Positions 6,837-16,000 of a stretch of DNA of 64,000 nucleotides are shown here, piece by piece. The notes under the pieces were generated by a model. The model was not told where the DNA came from. It worked only from the letters and a program-made list of their open reading frames with translations, and made no database searches. This stretch comes from Chitinophaga filiformis (GTDB lineage Bacteria; Bacteroidota; Bacteroidia; Chitinophagales; Chitinophagaceae). Where the stretch lies: assembly GCF_021646545.1 (NCBI RefSeq), contig NZ_JAKIRP010000011.1, forward strand, positions 62,001 to 126,000, given 5' to 3'. Every line of letters starts with the position of its first letter. Position 1 is the first letter of the stretch. Position numbers and translations under genes: made by a program.

Positions 6837-9800
6837 ATGTCATTAGTCACAAGCGCACTGAAAAAGCCGTTGTCGGTGGTAGTACTTACCCTCGGCATGT
6901 TCCTGTTTTCAGTATTGGCTGTCATGAATATTCCGATAGACATCTTTCCCAAACTGAACCTGCCGACTATTTACGTCATAGAGCCCTATGGCGGTATGTC
7001 CCCGCAGCAAATGGAAGGATTCTTCGCTACCCGTTTACAGGACCAGTTCCTGTATGTGAACGGCATTAAAAACATCAGCAGCAAGAACATACAGGGGCTT
7101 ACCATGATCAAGCTCTCTTTTTATGAAAATACGAATATGGCGGAGGCTTCGGCGCAGGTAGCCCTGCAGGTGAACAGAGCTATGAAGTTCTTTCCTCCGG
7201 GCGCATTGCCACCACAGGTGGTACGTTATGATGCCTCTTCATTGCCGGTGGGACAGCTGGTGTTCAGTTGTCCGAACCGTTCCCTGAAAGACATCTATGA
7301 CCTGGCGAATACCCGTGTGAGGCCCATGTTCGGTTCTGTACCCGGACTGTCGGCGCCGCCGCCTTTTGGCGCGAACTCACGTTCAGTGATCGTGAATGTG
7401 GACCCTGACCGTTTGCGCAGTTACAACATGAGTGCCGATGAAGTGGTGGAGGCGATAGCTAAAAACAATGTGATGACGCCTTCAGGCAACATCCGTATCA
7501 ATAATACGATGTATGTGACCACCATCAACTCGCTGGAGAAAGAAGTGAAAGATTTCGGGGATATTCCCATCACTACAAATGGCAATGCTACTGTGTTTAT
7601 CAGGGATGTGGCGCGTGTGTCGGATGCGGCAGACATCACGGTAGATTATGCGCTGGTGAATGGGCGGCGATCAGTTTACATCCCTGTAGTAAAAACTGCG
7701 GATGCTTCCACCTGGGATGTAGTAAAAGAACTGAAGGCAAGATTGCCCGAGATGCAGAGCCTTCTACCGGAAGATGTGAAAGTGACCTATGAGTTTGACC
7801 AGTCCGTGTTTGTGATCAATGCAGTAAAAAGTCTGATGACGGAAGGCTTGCTGGGTGCTTTACTCACAGGGTTGATGGTGTTGTTGTTCCTGAGGGATCT
7901 CCGGAGTTGCCTGGTGGTGGTGATCACCATCCCCATCGCCATTCTGGCGGCGGTATTCGGATTAAAGCTGGCAGGGCAGACCATCAACCTGATGACATTG
8001 AGCGGGCTGGCACTGGCTATCGGGGTACTGGTAGATCAGGCTACGGTAACGATAGAGAATATTCACCAGCATCTTGAAATGGGAAAATCGAAGCGGCAGG
8101 CTATTTATGAAGCGAGTGAGGAGATCGCGTTTCCCTTACTGCTGATATTGTTGTGTATACTGGCGGTGTTTGCGCCTTCATTTATCATGACAGGTGTGCC
8201 GAAGGCGATGTTCCTGCCATTGTCCCTGTCTATCGGCTTTGCGATGATCGCGTCCTACTTCGCCGCGCAGTCGCTGGTACCCGTGCTGGCCAACTGGTGG
8301 CTGAAGGAAGGCAAGTTCAATCACGGGCTGGCATTGGATGATGAAGAAGTCGGACAGGTGCGGCATGATCAGGTCCATCATGGAAAGAAGAGTGGATTTG
8401 AGCGCTTCAAAGACCGTTTTGTATCGCTACTAGAATGGCTGGGCAAACGATCGCGCCTGGTGATAGGCGTGTACGTAATACTGGCGTTCAGCATTGCGGG
8501 AACCGCCTTTGTGATGATCGGGAAGGACCTGATGCCACATGTCAATACCGGGCAGTTTCAGCTGAGATTGAAAGAACCCGATGGGACAAGGTTGGAAAGA
8601 ACAGAGGAGAAGGTACACCAGGTGCTGGCACTGATCGACAGTACGGTGAATGGGAATGTGGCGATCAGTTCCGGATATGTGGGACTGGTACCGAGCAGTT
8701 ATGGTACGAGTAACCTGTACGTGTTTAATGCAGGCACGCATGAAGCCGTATTACAGGTCAATCTGAACGAGGATTACAAAGTTGACATAGAAGAGCTCAA
8801 AGATGAGTTACGCGCCCGTATTAAGGCTAAAATGCCCGAAATGCGTGTAAGCTTTGAACCGGTAGACATGACAGAAAAGATCATGGCACAGGGGGCCGCT
8901 ACTCCTATTGAGGTAAGGGTGGCCGGAAAGGACATGAAGCAGATAGCCGGTTATGCGGGGGAGTTGGTCGATAAACTGAAGGACGTGGATTTTCTGCGGG
9001 ATGTGCAGATTGCGCAGCCGCTGCATTACCCGGTGATCAACATCAATATAGACCGATTTAAGGTAGCGCAGATGGGGCTGAATATGTACCAGGTGGCCCG
9101 TTCGGTGACGGCATCGACATCTTCCAGCCGGTTTACCGAGAAGAATCAATGGCTGGATGAGAAGGTGGCTTATACTTACCAGGTGCAGGTACAGGTGCCG
9201 GAATATATCATGCAGACCATTAATGACCTGAAAGAGATACCGCTGGTGAAAGGCCAGCCAAGGCCTGTATTGGGAGATGTGGCCACATTCTCCAATGGCG
9301 AGATGCCGGGAGAATTTGACAGGGCAGGAACAAGGCGTTTTGTGACAGTCAGCGCCAATATTAAACACAAGGACCTGGGTGCGGCAACAAAGGCAGTGCA
9401 AACGGCCATCGATGAAATGGGAGAGCCGCCGAGAGGGTTGAAAGTGGAGCTGAAGGGAAGTTCAAGCCTGCTGGTGGATACGCTATCCAGTTTGCAGAAT
9501 GGTCTGATGCTGGCTGTTGTGGTGATCTTTTTGCTGCTGGCGGCCAACTACCAGTCGTTCAGGTTGAGCTTTGTGGTGCTGGTAACAGTGCCTGCAGTAA
9601 TAGCAGGAGCCTTGATCATGTTGCTGCTGACGGGTGCAACACTGAATCTGCAGTCATACATGGGCATGATCATGTCCACAGGGGTATCTGTGGCGAATGC
9701 GATCCTGATAGTGACGAATGCGGAGAAGCTACGGCTGGAATACCGCGATGCTTATAGGGCTGCCATCACCAGCGCCGGTATCCGTCTGCGGCCTATCCTG

Positions 9801-10025
9801 ATGACCAGTCTGGCGATGATCGCGGGTATGATACCAATGGCAACCGGCTTAGGCGAATCAGGCGATCAGACGGCGCCATTAGGCCGGGCGGTGATAGGAG
9901 GCTTGATCGCGTCGACACTGGCGGCCCTGCTCATCCTGCCACTGGTATATGCTGCGATGCAGCGGAAAGCATCTTATGACGATCCGTCACTGATGCCAAA
10001 AAAAAATCAAAGGAACCTAAAATAG
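6837..10025 (+). CDS. RND-family efflux transporter, inner-membrane subunit
   Basis: A 1062-residue AcrB/CusA-like proton-driven pump with the standard layout: TM1 near residues 12-30, a large periplasmic loop, TM2-6 (about 335-500), a cytoplasmic linker, TM7 (about 541-560), a second periplasmic loop and TM8-12 (about 880-1040). The TM4 motif reads GVLVDQATVTIEN, so the proton-relay Asp is present but the second Asp of drug pumps (VDDA) is Gln. It matches neither the classical HAE1 (VDDA) nor the HME metal motif (VDAA) exactly. Substrate therefore cannot be assigned. It is co-transcribed with the TolC and adaptor genes. Confidence 0.93.
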   Translation: MSLVTSALKKPLSVVVLTLGMFLFSVLAVMNIPIDIFPKLNLPTIYVIEPYGGMSPQQMEGFFATRLQDQFLYVNGIKNISSKNIQGLTMIKLSFYENTNMAEASAQVALQVNRAMKFFPPGALPPQVVRYDASSLPVGQLVFSCPNRSLKDIYDLANTRVRPMFGSVPGLSAPPPFGANSRSVIVNVDPDRLRSYNMSADEVVEAIAKNNVMTPSGNIRINNTMYVTTINSLEKEVKDFGDIPITTNGNATVFIRDVARVSDAADITVDYALVNGRRSVYIPVVKTADASTWDVVKELKARLPEMQSLLPEDVKVTYEFDQSVFVINAVKSLMTEGLLGALLTGLMVLLFLRDLRSCLVVVITIPIAILAAVFGLKLAGQTINLMTLSGLALAIGVLVDQATVTIENIHQHLEMGKSKRQAIYEASEEIAFPLLLILLCILAVFAPSFIMTGVPKAMFLPLSLSIGFAMIASYFAAQSLVPVLANWWLKEGKFNHGLALDDEEVGQVRHDQVHHGKKSGFERFKDRFVSLLEWLGKRSRLVIGVYVILAFSIAGTAFVMIGKDLMPHVNTGQFQLRLKEPDGTRLERTEEKVHQVLALIDSTVNGNVAISSGYVGLVPSSYGTSNLYVFNAGTHEAVLQVNLNEDYKVDIEELKDELRARIKAKMPEMRVSFEPVDMTEKIMAQGAATPIEVRVAGKDMKQIAGYAGELVDKLKDVDFLRDVQIAQPLHYPVININIDRFKVAQMGLNMYQVARSVTASTSSSRFTEKNQWLDEKVAYTYQVQVQVPEYIMQTINDLKEIPLVKGQPRPVLGDVATFSNGEMPGEFDRAGTRRFVTVSANIKHKDLGAATKAVQTAIDEMGEPPRGLKVELKGSSSLLVDTLSSLQNGLMLAVVVIFLLLAANYQSFRLSFVVLVTVPAVIAGALIMLLLTGATLNLQSYMGMIMSTGVSVANAILIVTNAEKLRLEYRDAYRAAITSAGIRLRPILMTSLAMIAGMIPMATGLGESGDQTAPLGRAVIGGLIASTLAALLILPLVYAAMQRKASYDDPSLMPKKNQRNLK

Positions 10026-10034
10026 CGACTACTC

Positions 10035-11126
10035 ATGTACACGTATAAGTATCTGTTCTCTATAACTCTGCTGGCAATCATATTCAGCGCCTGTTCTGAA
10101 AAGGCCCATCAAAAGAGAGACGCTGCTAAAAGTGCTAAGGACAAAAAATATGAACTGGCAACAGTTGTTCACGAACCACTTTCGTCTGATATACAATTGC
10201 CTGCTGTATTAGAGGCCTATCAGCGGGTAAGTATTTATCCACGCGTGAATGGTTTTGTAAAAGGTGTGATGGTAGACAGGGGCAGCGTGGTCCACAAAGG
10301 GGAGGTGCTGATCACGCTGGATGCGCCGGAGATCATTCAGCAGTATTTTGCTGCACAGTCGAAGTACCTGCAGGCGAGGGCAGTGTTTGCGGCATCTAAA
10401 GACAACTACGAACGTACCCTGGCGGTCAGCGAGACGCCGGGCACTATATCCGCCCATGATATAGAAGTGGCCAACGCCCGTATGGAGGCAGACAGCGCCA
10501 TTATGAACAGCGAGCTGGCAAATTTCCGGGCGCTGGAGGCTACCAGGAGTTATCTGACAGTCACAGCGCCTTTTGACGGTGTGATCACCGAGCGCAACGT
10601 GCATCCCGGGGCCCTGGTAGGACCAGGAACGAAACTCGATGGCGGCGCTATGCTTATGCTGGAACAGGAAGACCGCCTGCGCCTGGTAGTGCAGGTACCT
10701 GAAGTATATAGCGCGCAGCTGTCGGCGGCAAGGCAGGTATCTTTTCACGTGAACGCCTTGCCAGGGAAAGTATTTGCTGGTGCCATCAGCCGTCAGGCAG
10801 GTTCACTGAATGACCGTTACAGGTCAGAGGCTGTGGAAGTGGATGTACAGAATACACAACATCTGTTAAAACCAGGCATGTATGCGGAGATCACTATCCC
10901 CGTTACCGGTTCGGTGCAGGCGATGGTGGTACCTGGTAGTGCCATAGTCACTTCCACAGAAAAGAAGTATGTAGTGGCAGTGAGGGATGGTCATACTCAT
11001 TGGGTGGATGTGCAGGAGGGGAATCACCACAGCGATTCATCGGAAGTGTTTGGCAGCCTGATGCCGGGCGATAAGGTGATTGTGCATGCGAATGATGAGA
11101 TCAAGGAAGGGATCAGGATTGATTAG
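10035..11126 (+). CDS. RND efflux periplasmic adaptor (membrane fusion protein)
   Basis: A 363-residue lipoprotein with a lipobox near LAIIFSAC (acylated Cys about 20). It shows the barrel-sandwich/biotinyl-lipoyl half motifs (RVNGFVKGVMVDRGSVVHKG and ATRSYLTVTAPFDGVITERN), a helical hairpin between them (about 95-170), a beta-barrel domain and a C-terminal membrane-proximal domain. The adaptor bridges the RND pump to the TolC channel. Gene order TolC, RND, adaptor with 18- and 9-bp gaps makes a complete tripartite operon. Confidence 0.92.
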   Translation: MYTYKYLFSITLLAIIFSACSEKAHQKRDAAKSAKDKKYELATVVHEPLSSDIQLPAVLEAYQRVSIYPRVNGFVKGVMVDRGSVVHKGEVLITLDAPEIIQQYFAAQSKYLQARAVFAASKDNYERTLAVSETPGTISAHDIEVANARMEADSAIMNSELANFRALEATRSYLTVTAPFDGVITERNVHPGALVGPGTKLDGGAMLMLEQEDRLRLVVQVPEVYSAQLSAARQVSFHVNALPGKVFAGAISRQAGSLNDRYRSEAVEVDVQNTQHLLKPGMYAEITIPVTGSVQAMVVPGSAIVTSTEKKYVVAVRDGHTHWVDVQEGNHHSDSSEVFGSLMPGDKVIVHANDEIKEGIRID

Positions 11127-11280
11127 ATGGCAATGCGAGTATCTCAGGCATTGCGCGGAAAGCAGGGATAAGATACAATTCGAATAGAAACATGTTTCTC
11201 ATGGCGGGATAACCCGGAAATGGAGGGTACAACCAGTATGGCGCGTTTCATTTCGGACGGCAATAAACCGGGAAACAAAA

Positions 11281-11425
11281 CACCAATCAACCCCGTTAGG
11301 GGTTGTGTGTTTGTAGCGCGGGGTTTTCAACCCCGGGGATGAACGGGTTTAACCCCTGGAATGAAACCCCGGGGATGAACGGATTTAACCCCGGAATGAA
11401 ACCCCGGGGATGAACGGGTTCAAGA
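11281..11425 (+). repeat. C-type interspersed repeat, copy C1, with 36-bp tandem tail
   Basis: It starts with the hairpin CAACCCCGTTAGGGGTTG, then TTTGTAGCGCGGGG, then about three tandem units of the AACCCCGGGGATGAACGG type with a period near 36 bp. Other copies of this family lie at 41592-41649, 46125-46350 and 49091-49130. No coding capacity. Confidence 0.7.
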
Positions 11426-11508
11426 CGGGAATATAAATCGAATTGAAATGGCGTATGAACGTCCCGGCATTGGGAGACGAAGGATGAATAAATGGCAAGC
11501 TGGAATAA

Positions 11509-11550
11509 AAAAGAAGGCGTCTCGAACCAAAACGAGGCGCTTTCTTATTA
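11509..11550 (+). terminator. hairpin terminator candidate
   Basis: AAGAAGGCGTCTCG pairs with CGAGGCGCTTTCTT across the loop AACCAAAA, with one G-U pair, and is followed by T-rich DNA. It lies about 380 bp after the efflux operon, so it may end that transcript late or serve another one. Confidence 0.5.
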
Positions 11551-11737
11551 TTTACGCAGTGTATGCCCCGCGTAATATGGCAGGCAGCAGGTTGAAGCAA
11601 AAGGGGAGCCTCTTTGGTTCTAAGGCCCCCCTTGAGTTTTATTATTTAGCGCAAGATAAAGTCAGTTTCCGCACACCAACTCTTTGGAATTATTTCCCCG
11701 GCAGCATTTTTGTATTTCATTGGATAAACATATTGAT

Positions 11738-11932
11738 ATGACGATCAAGAAATCCATCAATGAAAGGCGGGCGATCAAACAGGTGAAACGTAAGAACGCC
11801 GGCGCTACAGATCTTGCCAAGGCTGCTCCGAAGAAGGAGTTCAATGACGATAAGAACAGTACGCTGGAAGGTTATGATGAAAATGAGTATGACGCCAAAG
11901 ACAAAGCAGACGAAAAGCGCCGTAAAGCTTAG
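11738..11932 (+). CDS. small highly charged hypothetical protein
   Basis: A 64-residue protein starting at the ATG at 11738 (MTIKKSINERRAIKQVKRKN). An in-frame upstream ATG at 11684 would add a stretch that looks non-coding. The first third is strongly basic; the rest is acidic and Lys-rich (DDKNSTLEGYDENEYDAKDK). No membrane segment or known domain is visible, and it is probably cytoplasmic. Its 3' end overlaps the convergent phosphoesterase by 4 bp. It may bind nucleic acid through the basic half, but this is only a composition argument. Confidence 0.5.
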   Translation: MTIKKSINERRAIKQVKRKNAGATDLAKAAPKKEFNDDKNSTLEGYDENEYDAKDKADEKRRKA

Positions 11933-12870
11933 ACGGTCCAGCCGTAAGGGACGTACTCATTCTCAAAGCTGCCATCATCGTAGAGGTTGACCATAGCATA
12001 ACCGTTGTCGGTACGGTACCTGGTGCCTTTCCACCAGTTGCCACTTACAGCCCCGTTACTGATGTAGGTAACGCCATTGTACATTACCTGTTCGTATAGG
12101 TGAATGTGGCCGCTCATACACAATTTGACGTTCGGATGCTTATCGAACAAAGCTACCAGACGGGCAGCGTCTGTATGCATGGAACCAAGGCCCAGCTGAT
12201 AACCAGTGTCTTCCTTGAATTTATTATCTACCACTACCGTTGCTGCCGATACAATTGGCACATGGGAGAATATGATAACGGGCAGTTTTGTATTGGCCCC
12301 AAGGTCTTTTTCCAGCCAGTCGAATTGTTCATCATCTAGTTTGCAGGTATACCAGATGCCGTCATTTTTAGGCTGGATGCTGTCCAGTACGATGAAGTGC
12401 CAGCCGGCTTTATCGAAGCTGCGGTAAGGCTTTTCCAGGCGCATCATTTCCAGCGCATATTTCTTACCGTAAAGCGGATCGGAGGTTTGTCCGGCGCCCC
12501 AGCAGTCGTGGTTACCAATACAATATTCCAGGGGCAGGCTGTTATCGCTTTTCATCAGATTGTGCCAGAGATTCCACTGTACTTCCACGCGGTCTTTGGG
12601 TTGCTTCAGTGCATCCATGATACAATCGCCCGTATTCATGATGAACGCAGGCGCGTCTTTCTGCGCCTGGATGTGATGCAGGCATTTGGCCAGTCCTTCG
12701 GGCGCTTTCATTTCGGGTTCCAGGTGTACGTCTGTCAGATGAGCAAAACGCAATACCTTTTTTTTAGGTTTGATGATACTGTCTGTAACGCTGGCAAGCG
12801 CCCGGGTGCCTGGGAGTACACCGATCAGTGCGCCAAGACCCAGGTTTTTCAATAAGGAACGACGATCCAT
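11929..12870 (-). CDS. Tat-exported calcineurin-like metallophosphoesterase
   Basis: A 313-residue protein. I choose the ATG at 12870 because it places a twin-arginine signal (MDRRSLLKNLGLGALIG) at the N terminus; an in-frame start 24 bp upstream is less likely. The dimetal motifs of calcineurin-like phosphoesterases are complete and in order: HLTDVHLE, NTGDCIMD, GNHDCWG, FSHVPI and SGHIHLYE. It probably hydrolyses phosphate monoesters or diesters in the periplasm, folded before export. The substrate is unknown. It appears monocistronic. Confidence 0.88.
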   Translation of the reverse strand: MDRRSLLKNLGLGALIGVLPGTRALASVTDSIIKPKKKVLRFAHLTDVHLEPEMKAPEGLAKCLHHIQAQKDAPAFIMNTGDCIMDALKQPKDRVEVQWNLWHNLMKSDNSLPLEYCIGNHDCWGAGQTSDPLYGKKYALEMMRLEKPYRSFDKAGWHFIVLDSIQPKNDGIWYTCKLDDEQFDWLEKDLGANTKLPVIIFSHVPIVSAATVVVDNKFKEDTGYQLGLGSMHTDAARLVALFDKHPNVKLCMSGHIHLYEQVMYNGVTYISNGAVSGNWWKGTRYRTDNGYAMVNLYDDGSFENEYVPYGWTV

Positions 12871-13046
12871 ATAATGTGATTTTGAGTGGTACAAACTTAT
12901 AGGCTGGCGTCCGGAGATGCCAGGAACGGATAGCTTATTAATATAAAAATAATATATCCTCCTGCTTGTTGATAAAATATTGAAAATAAGCGGGAAGTCT
13001 CATTTTGAAAGACGCGTCAGGCGGGATCAGGAAGGTACTGGTATTT

Positions 13047-16000
13047 CTACAAACCCTCATCCAGCAATCTACATATACTATCGGCTATTCTCGTTGCATC
13101 ATCGTAATTGCGTACAGGCCTGGCCAATTCGTCCAACAAATAAGCTGGCAGGAGTCTTCGTTCTTTTATCTCAGCATGCGCCTTAGCAGCGTCTCCGCCT
13201 GTCGCCGCAATGGGGATGACCGGTACATTGGCTTCCTGTGCTCTCAAATAAGATGTAAAGGTGCCACCTTGTCCACCGATCATGATCACAGCATAGGCCT
13301 GTGATAAGGTCGCTTCATACCATAACGTTTCGTTGGCAACCCTATTTATCAGTCCCCCTGGATAAGTGGGTTCCTGTTGCTCAAGTACGACCTGTCTGAG
13401 ATATCCTTCGTCCAGGATTTTATCTTCTGCAAGCTGAGTAGCATAGGCCTCCGCAGCTACAGCATCTACGCCAGGCCATCCGCCGGTGATAATGCCATAA
13501 GCGGATTTGGCAAGTTCCCTGGCCAGGGCATTGCTTACCATCCATTCGGGTTGGGAGAGGCGGTCTTTACCCGTGCCGACGATGAGCAGCCATTGTTGTT
13601 TGAAGGTGATCTTGCTGAATTGCTGAAGAGATGGAGCAAGATGAGCGATGACAGGATCGTCCCCACTGGTATTTCGCATCGTGATTTCAGGATACTGCCT
13701 TATGCCATCGACTTCCAGTCGTTTGTGCAGATAGTTCGTAAAGGAACTAACCGTAATGGTATTATTGTCCAGTATTGCTTCTCCTTCAAGTCCATCCAAC
13801 ATGATGCTGTTCTTTTCGGCATCTGTATTGTCATGCCGATTCAGCTGAACTTTAAAGAAACAAGACGGAGATGTAGCTGCGGTTGGGTAGGCGAATGTAG
13901 ACCTCTTCGGAGACTTCAGAACAGCGTCAATGGGCAGATATTCCGCAAAAGCATTTACCTGGTCAAAGTTTGCATGGGACAAGGCTTCGATACACTCAGT
14001 GATATTAATCACAGCATAAGGGTTACGTTCCGCCCAGGAGGAAAGGCAAAATAAGAAATCTCCACCATCCTTTATGGCATAGCCACACACATATATGTAC
14101 AATACCCGCTTTTTCTCCGCCTTAGCCCCTTCACTCACTATCCGAAGAATTGTTTTTTCTATATCATCCTTGTGCACCCTTATGTCCGATCCGGATATAA
14201 ACATATAACGGTTGTTGTCAGCAACCGTATATTTCAGTGTGCCGGATGACCAGTTGGAAAATCTCCACGCGTTCTGCACGCCCGACGCGAGTCCGGGAAG
14301 ATTTTCATAGTGAGTGATACCAATGCATAGCGCATACGTTTCGTACCCTTCCTCCACAGGGTTTAAATACCTGACTAATGGTTCGGTAATCGCCTGCAGT
14401 TCCCCGATTAGTTTCGTAATATCCTCCCCTGATACTACTGGTTTTTTATCGGCTGGCAATACAGGATAGGATTTATAAACCGATGGATCAGCGCTTTCAT
14501 CTTCCAGAATAAAATAAACCGGAATCTGCATGGCTTCAGCAATAGCTAACAGCTTTTCTATGTTATACTGCGGCTCGGGGCCAAGCATTGACTGTCGCTG
14601 GGCAATGAAAATAACATCTGGGAACCGGTTATGAACAGAGAATGACTTGTCAATCGCTGACCACGTGTTCAAGTGCTCGAATTCAACCCTTTTCTCGTGC
14701 AATGCAAATTTTACCTGGTTATAAAAGGTAAATACGTTCGGTTCTGTTTTGGAATAATACAAACATTGCAAGGTATCCCTTGTCTGGAGATAGTCGTAAT
14801 TCTTTGGATCTCTGGAACTGGTTTTGGGAGCCTCAGTTGTTTTAGATAAAAAGATATTGTTCCAGACGTAATGCGGTACTATGAACAACGGCGTTTGCCA
14901 TGCATTACCATTATGCGCGAAAGCTAAAAAACTGTTAAGTACCGATTGATACAGGGCGATATAGCTTATATGCGGCTGTTTGCTAAGACATTGGGTTAGC
15001 GCTTCGGTAAGCATGCCACCTATGCCTGCCAGTTCATAACACATTTCCTCCAGGTGTGTGGCCATGAGGGAGATATGCTTTGGATTGTTCTCATCCAGCC
15101 AGTGCCTGCTGCCGCCATGAGTGTCGAGTATTAGTATAATCGTTGGATTGTCAGGCGCAGCTTTGACGATCTCCATAAATTCGAAGTCGGTCAGGATACC
15201 ATTTTGCGCCGGAGTGGTATATTCGGATGTGCGATCCAGATCGTGAAAGAAAAGAGCAGATTCTGTCTGCTGATTGCTTGAGTGACCACTAAAGTAAAAC
15301 AGAACAGTGTCTTCACTTGTTGCAGTTGACAGTCTTTCAAGGAAGGAGTTGACTACATTACCTCTTGTAGCTTCATTGTCAGTGATCAGTGTCGCATTTT
15401 TGGATTTAAGTAATTGTGTGCTTACGAGTGTGTGCAGCATTTTTTGGGCATCGCTTACTGACTCGTGGAGATTATACTGTTTGTCCATGTAGTTGTCGAT
15501 GCCTACGAATATGCCGTAGGTGTTGCCCTGACTGCGGCCACCCTGGAGCTCTTCCTCACCAATCATCTCCCTGAGATCCCTGAACGCAGCTTTCATAAAT
15601 TCACCTGGTCCTTCCTTTTCAAGATATTCTGACAATATCATGCCGGACAGTAGTACATTTTCTTCTGGCACTCCGAGTTCCAACCATGGGCTCTCTTCTT
15701 CGACGAAAAAATATAATAATATCCTTCGCGTGCGGCAGATATTCATTATTGCCTTTAGCCTGAGAAGATTTAGCCCGGACAACACTTCCGCTGTAAGGCC
15801 GACAAATAGGATATGTGTGTCAAACAGTCGCTTGACTATCTGTAAAACATTCTGCCCCTGCTTGTTTTCCTCTTCGTCGAAAAAATCTGTCCATAAGGCG
15901 GTATGCGAAGAAATACCTGCCGGTACCTCCATATCAAGTCCATAACTCTTTTGAAACAGCCACAGGCAATTCGCTTCTCTGTTTTGTTGATGTAGAAGGA

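Noticed and set aside
13377..14054. 225-codon open frame antisense to the SLOG-containing gene
   Set aside because: It lies wholly inside the 1499-residue gene, whose domains are clear in the other frame; typical antisense shadow.
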